Below are positions 47,065 through 58,487 of a stretch of DNA of 64,000 nucleotides, piece after piece (position 1 is the stretch's first letter; each line of letters opens with the position of its first letter). The notes under the pieces were generated by a model that saw nothing but the letters and a program-made list of their open reading frames with translations, made no database searches and had not been told where the DNA came from. A program made the position numbers and the translations under genes. Where the stretch lies: contig CM040123.1 of the NCBI GenBank assembly GCA_022559845.1, positions 303,354,642 through 303,418,641 on the forward strand. Direction: 5' to 3'. The DNA comes from Amorphophallus konjac. Taxonomy: Eukaryota > Streptophyta > Magnoliopsida > Alismatales > Araceae.

Positions 47065-47196
47065 CCAACCTCACCGCCCTTTCGGGTTTTCGCCGAGGCT
47101 GGCCCCCTTTAGCTTTTTCCGGTGCGCCCTTTCGAGTTTTCACACCGAGGGGTTGCCCATTTTTGCCCGAGGCGCCCTTTCGGGTTTTCACCTCGA
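47065..47196 (-). repeat. three-hairpin block, copy 2
   Basis: Hairpins at 47065-47102, 47120-47147 and 47167-47196 have the same arm lengths and nearly the same spacing as copy 1. Arms: CCAACCTCACCG/CGCCGAGGCTGG, CGGTGCG/CACACCG, CCGAGGCG/CACCTCGA. The 14-nt cap is unchanged except for one base in the middle hairpin, which keeps a G-U pair. Confidence 0.8.
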
Positions 47197-47338
47197 CCGG
47201 GTCTGTGGCCTTTTTACCCTCAGCCAACCGTTGAAGGCTGACTGAGTCCGCCGGGGTATCAGTATTTTTAACCCCTTTTCCTTTTTTTTTTTTTTTTTTT
47301 TTGAACCTTCACTGAGGGGAGGTATTGTCCTGTGAGGA

Positions 47339-48763
47339 CTACTGCAGAAACTCTTGCAGTGGCGCATGGTAGAGCTTCATATGCTTGCCGTTGAGAGGAG
47401 GGAAGGGATTGTCTCCCTTGTGGTCAAGGACCGTATAGGCCCCTCCTTCGTAGACCTTCTGGATGACGTAAGGCCCACGCCAATTGGGCTGGAGTTTGCC
47501 GCTGGATCTTCCCGCGAGAACCTCCTTTTCTTTGACCATGACAAGGTCACCTTTCTTGAATGCCCGTTGCTCGACTAGCTTATCATAGGCACGTGTCATG
47601 CGGGCTTGATACACTTGTAAGTGTTTATAGGCTTTGAGTCTTTGACCTTCCAAGTTGGACAATTCCTCGAGCCTTCTTTCAATTTCAGATTGGTCTTGAC
47701 CTGGCAATCCGGCGTGCACAGCAACACGGTAAGATGCTAGCTCGATCTCCACAGGGATCACTGCTTCAGCTCCGTAGACCAGGGAGAAAGGGGAACATCC
47801 CGTAGGGGTTTTGTAAATAGTCCGGTAGGCCCATAGGGCTTCGTGGACCTTCTCGCCCCAATCCCGCTTGCGGCCACCTACTATCTTGGATAGCAGCTTG
47901 CAGAGGGTTTTGTTGAAGGCCTCGGCTAACCCATTGGCCTGGGGATTGTAGATCGACGACGCTCTCCAATCAATATGGAACTTGGCCGCCAGAGCATAAA
48001 CAATCTTGTTCTTGAATGGCGTGCCATTGTCGGATATAATCCGACTGGGGGTGCCGAATCTGTATATGATATAGTGCCGCACAAAACGAGCAACTATCTC
48101 CCCTGTAACTTCCCGTAGTGGAACGGCTTCCGCCCATCTGGAGAAGTAATCGGTGGCAGCGAGTATGAACTTGTGCCCCTGGGACGATGGTGGGAATGGT
48201 CCCACAATATCCATACCCCACTCTGCAAACGGCCAAGTAGGCGCTGTTGGATGGAGCGGGTTAGGTGGCCGTCGAGGGACTGGGCCGAATGCTTGGCATT
48301 GGTGACATGTACGAGCGAATTGATTGCAATCTTCGTACATGGTGGGCCAGTAAAACCCTTTGAGCTTGATGCTATTCTTCATCTTGGCCCCTGCCTGGTG
48401 AGCTCCGCACAATCCAACCTCGTGCATGACGGTCTTCGCTTCCTTGAACGAAAGGCACCGCAGGAGGACCGATCGGTCTTTTCCATGGACAAGCCTAAAG
48501 AGCAGACCGTCAATCAGCTGGTAGGATGTCGCCCTGCGTAGCAGTTGCAACCTCTGAGCCCGATCAGGAGGGAGCCAGCCGTTCTTTATTTTTATAATTG
48601 GCTCGCGCCAATCTTCTTCTTCAGGAGCATTGTCCTCTTGAATGTTGTCGACTTCGTAAACAGTGAGGCCGGATTCTTCGTCGAGCACACTTGGCATGAG
48701 CCTCCGGTGTCTGACTGTAATATTCAATTCTCCCTCAGGCGGGAGTTTTAGGGCTGCCGCCAA
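47339..48763 (-). pseudogene. Tat-like integrase domain
   Basis: The zinc finger HHCC is visible (VMHEVGLCGAHQAG, then CHQCQ). The catalytic core has GMDIVGPF, ISDNGTPF and NGLAEAFNKTL carrying D, D and E. GPY-type residues (WRGPYVIQKV) follow, and the protein ends at LQEFLQ with no chromodomain, as expected for Tat rather than chromoviruses. The frame is intact; it is cut from the rest of pol by TAA at 48815-48817, after which the same frame continues. Confidence 0.9.
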
Positions 48764-48814
48764 CTTTGCAAGAGCATCAGCCTGAGAATTGTTGTCTCTG
48801 GGGACATGGCCTAT

Positions 48815-49703
48815 TTAAAATAGGTAAAATTTTTCTTTGAGCCTCATGATGGCTACGTGATAGGGGATGAGCTCCTTCTTCCGGACATCATAGATGCCCA
48901 GTACTTGTCGAATGACGAGCTGAGAATCCCCGTACACTTTGATGCACTTGATGTCTATCTCCAGTGCCAGTTGAAGCCCAATAATTAGCGCTTCATACTC
49001 TGCCTCATTATTAGTCAGTGACTTCATGAGAGCACAAGAGTTGTGGAGGATACCGCCTTGTGGAGACACAGACTACCCCCGCACCCGAGACATAGTCCGT
49101 AAGGCCGCCAGCTCTTTTGATTGTCCGAGAGGCACCATTAAAATATAACTCCCAATATGGGAGATCAAGGGTGAGGGCGCCTGGCTCCATCTGTAGTGGG
49201 ACTTTTTCAGAAGACTCCCCGATTTCTTGAGAAGGCACTAACGCCTCTTCGTCGGGTAGCTCAAAGTTGAGTGGCGAATCTTCTGGCACGGGGTGCGCTG
49301 CTAAGAACTCCGCTATTCCTTGTCCTTTGATCGCCTTGCGTGGGACGAAGGTGATGTCGAACTCCATGAGGATAAGCGCCCATTTGCCGAGTCTACCAGA
49401 GAGCACAGGCTGACATAACAGAAATTTGAGTGGGTTGCATTTTGAAATGAGCTCCACCCGATGGGCTAGGAGATAGTGCCTCAGCTTCTTGACAGCAAAC
49501 ACCAGAGCTAGGCACATCTTTTCCATGGGAGCGTACCGATGCTCAGGCCCGATCAGTTTTCGGCTGAGGTAATACAGTGGCTGCTCCTTGCCCTCTTCAT
49601 TGATCTGGGCTAGGAGAGCTCCCAAAGAGACATCCATGGCAGCAATATACAAGATAAGGGGTTTCCCTCTGACGGGTGCCCCTAAGACTGGAGGAGTCAG
49701 CAT
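48815..49703 (-). pseudogene. Tat-like RNase H and second (archaeal-type) RNase H
   Basis: The retroviral RNase H part reads PLILYIAAMDVSLGALLAQ and PLYYLSRKLIGPEHRYAPME (about 49520-49660). About 250 codons later a second domain begins with WELYFNGASR, continues SGAGVVCVS, and after a frameshift near 49065 gives NNEAEYEALIIGLQLAL and VYGDSQLVIRQV, the motifs of archaeal-type RNase H known in Tat elements. It ends at TAA 48815-48817. The tether between the two is acidic and proline-rich. Confidence 0.85.
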
Positions 49704-49715
49704 ATACTCCTTGAT

Positions 49716-52700
49716 CTACTCGAAGGCCTTCTGACAGTCTTCGTCCCATATGAAGGGTGCTCCTTTCTTCATCAATTTGCCGAAAGGTAGGCATCTCCCA
49801 GAGAGATTAGAAATGAACCGCCTAATATAGGCGAGTCTTCCTTGAAGAGATCTAAGCTCCGTCAAGTTCTTGGGCGGAGGTAGTCCCCTTATGGCCTTGA
49901 TTTTGTCGGGGTCGATTTCTATGCCTCGATACCTGACAATGAAGCCAAGGAACTTGCCACTGGAGACGCCGAAGGCGCACTTCATCGGGTTCATCTTGAG
50001 CTGGAATTGTCGGAGCCTTTCAAAGACTCGACGCAGGTCAGCTAAGTGATCCTCCCGCTTCTTTGTCTTGACGACCAGATCATCAACATAGCATTCGACA
50101 AGGTCATGTAGCATCTCGTCGAAGATCTTGGTCATTGCCCTTTGATAGGTTGCGCCGGCATTCTTCAGACCGAACGGCATCCTTTTGTAGTTGAAGATCC
50201 CCTTAGGAGACCGGAAAGCCGTATGGTCTTTGTCTTTGACGGCCATGCGGATTTGATTATAGCCCGACGACCCGTCCATGAAAGACAAGGCTTCGTGACC
50301 AGTGGTCATATCAACCATTGTCTCAGTGATTGGGACAGGGAAGTCGTCCTTTGGGCATGCCTTATTCAAATCCCTGAAGTCGATGCAGACTCGGACTTGG
50401 CCGTTCTTCTTGACAGGGACTATGTTAGCGAGCCACACAGGGTACATGCGAGGCTCTATGAAGTCCACATTGAGCATTTTGTCAACCTCAGCATTGACCT
50501 TCAGCTCCAGCTCGTGGCGCATACGCCTTTGGGCTTGCTTGACTGGCTTGACTGTTGAAAGTATTGCCAGCTCATGTTCAGCCACAGAAGGGTCGAGCCC
50601 GGGCATTTCTTTATAAGTCCAGGCGAAACAATCCCTGAACTCTTCTAAAAGCTGTCGATACGACTGCCTTTCTTCCTCACTGAGGAGAGCACTTATGAAG
50701 GTGGGACGATAGTCACTTTTGCTTCCAAGATCGATTTCGATCAACTCGCCCACAGTTGCTTGACCACCGTCTTCAAGCTCCGGTGGAGCTGGTTGGAGGT
50801 CGACGAAGTCTCCCTCGTCATCAGTGTTGGCTTCATAGACATCAAATTCTTCGAAGCACTTTTGCTCGTGGCTTGAAGCCGAAAAGCTCGCTTTGTTTTG
50901 CGGGTGGTTAGCAGGCTGAGCTGCTCCTTCCTCTGAGGGGTGACCATTGTCAGCTCCTGATGAAGGTGATGGTGTCGTAGACACATCAGCGGACTCCCTT
51001 GCAGAGTCATCTATGTTGGGCTCAACTTCAACTTGCCCGTTAGGGAGAGGTAGCAGTCCTATGGTGTTGACTGCGAAGTGGACCTCGAAGTCCTTCTCCT
51101 GGTCATAGCCAAGGCCCCTTGTATCTTTGCGGGAGAAGGGAGGCTGCCCGCGGACTTGTGGAGGATTCCATAGTTGATGAAAATATGCCGCTCGAGCAGA
51201 GTCCAGAGTTTGCGGGATGTGTTGCTTTTTGCACATTTCCTTGATATACTCTGGCATATCGTCCATCTCCTGGACTGGCTCTGGCACCACATCGGCGGGA
51301 GTATCCCAGCCGAAGTCATCTTTAGGAGGACACGGTGGGACTAAATCACCTTTGTAAAAGATGATCGGTTTGACCTCCTTGCCCTTGTTGCGTCTCCTTC
51401 TCCGTTGATAGGAGACTGTAAAGGTCTTCAACTGCTCTACCTCCTGTTTTTCCCATTGGGACACGAGTTGAAGGCACTTAGGCGGTAAGGAGATACTCCC
51501 ATCAATGACCCGGCTGATAAGGTTGGCTTCAAAGTCCATACTCCGCCTTTCTGGTTGGGTCGGCTTGGAGGCGGCACTGAGGCTCAGCCTGTGCAGCTTT
51601 ACCATGTCTTGGTTGACAGTGAAGAGCTGCCCTTCTTCAACTTCAGGGTCCACCTTTTGCTTCCCTTTACCTTTTAAAGGCTCGGGGATTGTTAAGGTGG
51701 GCTTCCCAAAATATAGTGAAGCATCGGCCAGATGGCACTCATTGGGATGGAACGGGGCTTGATCTGCGAAGACCGCATGTTGCTCCCCTTCCTTAGCATA
51801 TTTAATGCACTGATGCAACGTTGAAGGAACGACCCAATTCTCATGAAGCCAAGGTCTTCCAAGCAGCATCTTGTAAGATGTGTTGGAGTTGATGATATAG
51901 AATGTCGCTTGGGTGACGAAATCGCCCAAAACTAGTTTGACAACAACCCGACCAAGCGCCTCCTCGGAACCCTGATTGAATCCCGAGATCTTGACATCAG
52001 TCACCTTTTGCAAATAAGGTGCCAAGTATAGAGACTTGAAAGTCTTCAGAGGCATGATGTTGACAGCTGCTCCGGCATCTACCAGGATGCGATTCACATC
52101 ATGTCCATTAATCGTCCCTTTCATATATAAGGGGCGATTATGACACGGAGAGGACATCAACATGTCTTTGTCCGTGAAGGTGATGTTTGCTGTGAGTGCT
52201 TCATATGCTTGAGCTTGCAACTCTGCAACATGGGCTTCATACGCCTCTGGATCTTGAAGTATCTTGACAAGAGCCTCTCTGAGGTCTTTGCTCCAGGCAA
52301 TGGCTTCCCAAATAGTGACATTTGTTGGGAACCGCTTCATATGATGAATAATTTTGCGGTCTGCCCTGGCACGGGTCTTGTCAAATGGCGGAATGATTTC
52401 CGCCAAGGTCTTCGGCACCTGGCGAGACTTCTCCCGTTTAGGAGGGCGCTCCTCCGTATTCTGGCCTTCCGCATCTTCCTGGAATAGCGGAGCCAAAGAC
52501 TCTTCTGGAGGTGGCAAAGGTTCTTCAGGCTGGTCTTCATTAGAAGGACCTGCTGGACTTACGGGCTCGACCTTGTTGGAGGGGCCGGCTTGCTCTGACG
52601 CCTCCTCGCGCTTTGGCGACTTGGCTGGCTCCTCTTCTTCATCGGAGGAGGTGATTGTGAAAGGGACACCACCCGGCTTAGCCGTTGAAGTGGGGCCTGA

Positions 52701-55690
52701 ACCCTCTGAGGGGCTGAGGATGAAAGGGATTCCCCGAACTTGAGTTTCTGGGACAGGACCCGACTTCTCCCCTCTGAATATTATGACCCGGTCAAGAGTC
52801 GGGAGACCTTCACGTCCACGTCCTCGGCCACGACCTCGGCCATGTCCCCGGCCATTTCTCACCGAGCGGCGCCGATATGTCGCCATAGGCGCCTGGCCTC
52901 CAGCGCTATCAGCCGTGGGACAATAAATATTGTCGGGTGGCGAAATCGCCACCATGTTGCAAGAGAGCTCATGCAGCATTTCCTCGAGCATCTCGACAGT
53001 GAGCTCCTCATCTTTGTAGAATAAGGAGAGCTCCTCCGGGATTGGGAAGTCTTCACCTTCTTCAAGACGGTGAACCATTTCTCGGAGCCATTGTAGAAGA
53101 CGAGCTTTGCGCCCAAGCTTGTCCCAGGGAATATATTCGTCTAGAGTGACGACCCTGGTGGGATGAGGGGGAGTGTACTCCTCCAGCTCATCTATGAGCT
53201 TTTGAAGTCTTTGTAGAGGAGTTAGCTCCTTAGGAGCCTCCATAGCAGCGGCTTGCTCGGCTTGCTTCTTCAACCTCCTCTTCAAGTTCTTCCTGCGATT
53301 CTTCTCCTGCTTCTTTTGGCGTGTTGCCTCTTGAGAAGAGAGAGGAGTTTGCTTCGGCAGTGGGACTCGCTTGCCCCCAGAATTTTGCTTCTTGCTCTGG
53401 ACTGGCTCCTTAGGAACCTTAGTGCCACGACTTTTTCTGGGGGCAATCTTGGTCCAATTGACCTCCTCCGGCTGAGCTTGGAAGGTGGCATTGATTGCCT
53501 GAGCAATTATTTCAGGAGGCAACTCCTGGAACTCTGCCAGTCCGCAGTGGGACCTCTGAGAGTTTTGTGGCTCCACCGACTTTGCTTGGACCGGTGGGTT
53601 GGCTTGCTTGAGCTGCTGAGGCCTTTCTACAATTGGCGACTGTGCCAGCTTGACAGAAACTTTCACTGGGGCCTTTGCGGGCTCAAGAGGTCGAGTCCTC
53701 TCCATGACTAATAGCCTTGCTGACTGGGCAGGAGTTTTGGCTGAAGGCTCTGACGCCTTGGCTTTACCTTTATTGTCTGGCCGAGAATTCTCTCTTATGA
53801 CAACGCCAGACTGATTGGACCTGGGACGGGCCTTGAAACCCTCTCCCGCGGCTTGGCTTCCTGGGTTCTGGGCCCTAGGCCCTTTATAGGTGGCCGTGGC
53901 CTTGCCTTTAGTGAGTAATGGGAATTCATCATTTTCCGCAGGCTCACTTGGTTGGGCTAATCGGGAGAAAGCTTCAGTTTCTCGCCGAGCCTGTTGGAGA
54001 GTCTCCCTGGCGGCCTCTGCAAGGCGTAACCTTGTCATGGAGTTCCCCTGAGTATCAACCACCCCTCTCTGGATGAGGGCTTCAATGAAGTCCTGGACCT
54101 CTGAGCATTGCCGAGTGGGGTGAGACACCCTTGCATGATACTTGCGATAGCGGGGGTGACTCTTGGCCGTCTCATTGTAATAGGACGGCGGGTCATGTGT
54201 CAGAACCCAGCCATCCTCCAAAAGTTTATCAAAAATCTTCTCAGTGCCCTCCTTGGGGAAAGAACACTGATGAGAGGGTCGCCACCCTGGATACCAGAGT
54301 GTGGACTTGGGCGATTGGGAACTGGCTACCTGGGAACTAACTCCCTCCTCCTGCAGCTCGGGGAACTGGAAGGCTACTGCAGCGTGAATGACGTTGACGG
54401 AGCAGTGAAGACTCCTTCGTGCATGCGGCTGCGGTGGGTCGACTAGAAATTCGCCCATATCCACCTTCCCTCGCCTGATTAAGTCTTCGGCGAGGTCCTT
54501 GAATGGCTCACAGTTGTGGATAACATGGCCAACAACTTCATGATATGGGCAATAGCCCTGATGAAAAGCAGCGCCTGGCGTCTGCTCCAGAGGTGACGGG
54601 CTAATCAATCCCGCCCGTTGACATGCGAAGAAGATATTGGGAGTTTTCTCGCAAGGGAAGGAGTATAACTTCTCTGGGAGCTTGACTTGAAGTGGAGCCT
54701 CCACATCTTCCGGTGAGTCCTCTTCGTCTTCAGATGAATCTGGGGATTCTTCAGAGAGCCAACCCCTGAGCGGAGCCCGACCCGTGGGTGATACACCCGC
54801 CTCCCGTATGTGGGCTGGAGCTAATCCCCTAGCAAATGGGCCAAAAGGGAATGTGGACAACTGCTGATCAATGTTCTCTAGGAACTGCAGCAAGCGCCTT
54901 TGTTCCCGTCGTAGCTGTCGGACTTCCCCTCGGATCTTCCGGATAGTCCTCCGCAGCGCCAAACATTCTGGGAATGGAGGAGGAGTGGCTCTGGGGCCAC
55001 CATTGGGCTGTCGACTTGAGGGCCCGGCTTCAGAGGCATTGGAGCTTGAAGCCATCGCCACCATATGGACCACGTTAGCCGACCGGTTCGATCGGCTCCA
55101 GGGATGAGGCTGGGGTGGGTCGACTGCATGGCCCAGCATATTTACCAGGCCCTTTTGAATGAGCTCTTCTGCTATATTCTTGAAAACATAGCAATCCCCG
55201 ACCGTGTGACCCAACCTCCGGTGATACACACAATAGGTTGGATCATCTGTCTTATCCACCTCCGCGGGCTTCCGCGGGTCCGGCAGAGTGACGAGCTGCT
55301 CCTTCATACACAGATCGAAGAGCATCTTGGTATGCTCCTTTCTGAAGGAATAAGGCGTCTTCATGTTCTCCGCTAAGAAAGACACATTTGTCTTATCACC
55401 AGACTTCTTGCCTTTCCCTTTGGACTTTCCTTCCCCTTTATCTCCATTCGTTGGGGAGAAGTCCACGGCATTCACCTCCTTACCGCTAGCCAGACGGTCT
55501 TTGGAGGGTTTGCCTTTTGTAGAGGTTTGTACAGGGTGATCAGCGAAGAACATCTCAATCTCCGCCACCACCGTGTTGAGTTGGTCGAAGCCTCTGATAT
55601 TGGAGCCCAGAAGCTTTTCACTGACTTCTGCCGAGAGACCCCTGCGGCAGATAGTGATTGCATCTTCAGGCGTCGGAGGTTATCGCAGCG
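49716..55690 (-). pseudogene. Tat-like gag C-terminus, protease and reverse transcriptase
   Basis: Three C-x2-H-x4-H-x4-C-like knuckles occur near 55190-55235 (CVYHRRLGH), 54510-54556 (CPYHEVVGH) and 54107-54150 (the third has R in place of the first C). Between and after them lie long basic, proline-rich linkers and an RGRG run (about 52800-52860). The protease is ILVDAGAAVNIMPL (about 52052-52095), with D-A-G where D-S/T-G is usual. RT motifs: VWLANIVPVKKNGQVRVCID, MPFGLKNAGATYQR and the active site CYVDDLVV (about 50079-50095), followed by KFLGFIV. The frame ends at TAG 49716-49718. Gag/PR region is much longer than in most Ty3 elements. Confidence 0.88.
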
Positions 55691-58339
55691 CATGCTGACG
55701 TCCCTCCATCGCTTGATGAAGTCCAATGCTGTTTCGCCCTTCTTCTGTCGAAGGGAACAAAGCTCTGCTAAGGAGACTTTGCGCTCGACCATTTGGAAAC
55801 GGTCGACAAACTTCTTCTGCATATCAGCCCAATCAGATACTGAGTTGGGCTTTAACCTTGAATACCATTGGAAGGCGGTGCCAGTCAAAGACGTGGCAAA
55901 ATACCGCAGCAAGTATGCCTCTTCCAAGGCTAATTCACCCATGGCCGTCATGTAATAGGCCAGGTGTTCATGCGGAGAGCCCTGCCCGTTGAACTTCTGG
56001 AGTTTCGGGGCCTTCGGGCAATCTGGTGGAAGCTTCTTGAATTGATGATGGAGGGGATATGGCACGCTGTACAAATCAACGGTAGCCACACCCTCGCCAT
56101 GTTGAGCGAACTTCGCTTCCACGATATGCTCAATCATCTGCTTCTGCGCCATAAGGCTTTCTGCGGCAGGAGTAGCAGATGACCGCGCATTGGCTTCATG
56201 CGGCGGGACTTCAAAGTCCACCGCCAGTGGGAGTCTTGCAGCGGTGACAGAGGCATTGGCTGCTGCTGGAATGGGAGAAGGCTGCTGATCCGCTCCAGCC
56301 GGTGCCGCCTGAGGCGGGGAAGGAACCTCCTTTTCGCGCAAAAGCGACTGTAAGAGGTTCTTGAGCTCTTGGTTTTCCCGTCGAAGTTCGTCCAATGTGG
56401 GGGCCCGTGGCTCTTCCCCCAGCTCTTCTTCGTGCTGGGAGCGACTGTCCCCATCAACACTGTGGACGTCTTCCTGGCGCTCTTCTTGCCGTGCCGGCTC
56501 AGGCTGAGATGTACCGGCGGTCGGCGCCTGCTGCGCCTGCGCTAGAATCCGAGAGACCGGCCTTGACCTCCTCAAATATTGGATGGGTTGGTCAAGCTCT
56601 CCCGAGGTGTTCTCGGGCTGTTTGTCGCCGGAGGTGGCGTAACAGGTGAACACTTTGACAGTGTCATCGGTCACCTGGACCACCCGCTTTTTCTTGGGCG
56701 GTTGTCGCTCCGGCTTGGGCGGCCTCCCAAGTCTGTCGAAGACAGACACTCGGGATGTGGCTGCTTGAGGTGAGCGATCCTCCTCCGTGTGTGTAGAACT
56801 AGCCCACGGGGAGGTTGGTCGCACTTTCTTGCCGGCTCCTCGGCGTTTTTGTCCCCGTAGGGGTTGAGATGTAAATCTCGTAGACGTCGAGGCCTCAGTG
56901 CTTGGCGGACTCCGCATCCGCTGAAGCTCTGACATGCGGAAGGGCTCCTCCGCCCTCGCGCGCCTTATGATTTGAGCCTCCTCCTTGGTGACCCAAATTT
57001 TCTTCAATTGGAGGTGGCGCTCCTCCACTGGGTTGCCCCCTGTCCTTGGACAGGGAGCTCGTGGCTTGAGCCGTTGCAGAAGGCCCTGAGTTGGCGCCGG
57101 TACGGCAGACTTATCCTTCTTCGCTCCTTTCTCACGAACTTGTCGGAGGGGCTCGAAGCGATTGGAGGTAGAAATAGTAGGGACATGACGATCCCGTGGC
57201 AGGATCGGCTCGCCTCCATCGAGCCGGATGCGAATATCTCCGACAATTACAGTCTTGCCGGAGCGCGAGACAGCAGCCTCGGGCCTTGCACCCTTGCGGC
57301 TACGCCGTTGCCCCCATTGGGCAGGGGCGGCGGTGGTGACACCCGCCATAGGCCTGGCGTCATCCCGACGGCGGCGTTGCCCCCGTTGAGCAGGGGCCGC
57401 ACCTCTGAGGGTGACCGCAGTGGGTTTGGCGCCGTTGCCGCGACGGCGTTGCCCCCGTTGAGCAGGAGCAACGTCAGTAGTGATTTGATTGACCGAGAAG
57501 ACTCGGCCAACAGCTAGGGCAGAAGGCCTGACACCTTCGGTCGTTGACATGGCAGCCAAGGGAACTCGGCTGGTTGTTGGGATGAAGGGCTTGATACCCT
57601 TAACAGTTGGATAATTGATCAGATGGACCCGGCCGGTTGCTGCAGTAGAGGGTCTGACACCCCCAGAAGCTAGCTTGTTGGCCGAACAGACTCGACCAAT
57701 TGTTGAAACCGAGGGCCTGGCACCCCCGACGGTTGGCTTGTCGACCGGGCGAACCCGACTGGTTGCTGGAGTCGAAGGCCTGACGCCTCTGACAGTTGTC
57801 TTCTTGACCGGGCGGACCCGGCCAATTGAAGGGGCCGAGGGCCTGACGCTCCCGACGGTTGTTTTGTCGACCGGACTGAACCGGCCAGTTGTTGAAATCG
57901 AAGGCTTGACACCTCCGACAGTTGTCTTCTTGACCGGGCGGACCCGGCCAGTTGAAGGGGCCGAGGGCCTGACGCCCCCGACGGTTGTTTTGTCGACCGG
58001 ACTGACCCGGCCAGTTGTTGAAATCGAAGGCTTGACACCTCCGACAGTTGTCTTCTTGACCGGACTAACCCGGCCAGTAGCTGGAGCCGAAGGCTTGATG
58101 CCCCCGACAGCTGTTTGAAGCGTGGCTGAACTGGCTTCAGCCACCGGTACCACGCCCAAGAAGAAGGGCGAGCCGACGACAGGTGGGAAGTCGCCGAAGA
58201 CCAGCGGGGTCGCCAGGAATCCGAGCCTGGCATGGTTGGCAACGATCTCGGGGCCGTAGGTAACGGCTGCCATCGCTGCTGCTGGTGTTGGTGGTGGTGG
58301 TGGTGCGTAGCACGAAAGGAGTGGCGTGCAGATGCACAA
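55680..58339 (-). pseudogene. Tat-like gag, N-terminal part with repeats
   Basis: From ATG 58339 (or a later ATG near 58273, MAAVTYGPEI) the frame encodes a leader, ten 21-residue repeats, three 24-residue APAQRGQRRR repeats, a long charged linker and the retrotransposon gag core (FNGQGSPHEHLAYYMTAMGE, TGTAFQWYSRLKPNSVSDW, ELCSLRQKKGETALDFIKRW) at about 55690-56000. A frameshift near 55680 throws the end of gag into a short wrong-frame tail that stops at 55472. Confidence 0.85.
57480..58130 (-). repeat. 63-bp coding repeats in Tat-like gag
   Basis: Ten 21-residue units of the form TVGGVRPSAPSTGRVRPVKK are in tandem. Units 2-5 alternate between an SISTTGRVSPVDK type and an SAPSTGRVRPVKK type, so a 126-bp pair was probably duplicated. 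Three 24-residue units follow at about 57260-57480. Open frames on the + strand here are shadows. Confidence 0.85.
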
Positions 58340-58466
58340 AGAGCTCTCAACTAAACAGAGAGAGGTGCACCCTCCTCTTCCCGTCCTGTAAAAGGAAGAG
58401 GGGCAATCAGAACCTTCAAGAAGGTTTTAGAGACTTTCTTCGACAGAAAGAAGAAAGGCGGGAAAA

Positions 58467-58487
58467 GTCCCACCGGGCGTGCCAGTC
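58467..58487 (-). promoter_or_regulatory. primer binding site of the Tat-like element
   Basis: On the minus strand the 5' LTR end TCTCACA is followed by GAC and then TGGCACGCCCGGTGGGAC. TGG would pair with a tRNA CCA end. I cannot name the tRNA from memory. Confidence 0.6.

Larger units (their letters stand above)
44065..47338 (-). other. 3' non-coding region of the Tat-like element
   Basis: It lies between integrase and the 3' LTR. From 44150 to 44370 a GGGGGCTTGCTTCTGAGAGA-type unit of about 60 bp recurs about four times. 44400-45260 has no clear gene. From 45268 to 47290 come two hairpin blocks bracketing a long array (listed separately). Open frames here are repeat artefacts. Confidence 0.7.
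47339..58339 (-). pseudogene. Tat-like gag-pol, whole coding region with breaks
   Basis: The coding region reads from about 58339 down to 47339. Breaks seen: a one-base frameshift in gag near 55680; TAG at 49716-49718 between RT and RNase H; a frameshift near 49065 in the second RNase H; TAA at 48815-48817 between that domain and integrase. All other frame is open over about 3600 codons, which marks a young copy. Separate entries describe the parts. No programmed frameshift signal is evident at 55680, and the simplest reading is a lost base. Confidence 0.85.

Noticed and set aside
55660..55700. Programmed frameshift between gag and pol in the Tat-like element
   Set aside because: The shift falls inside the gag core, not at a gag/pol junction, and no slippery heptamer is seen; a lost base is simpler.
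57615..58118. 167-codon + strand ORF of repeated TRPV-type text
   Set aside because: Shadow of the 63-bp gag repeats read on the opposite strand.
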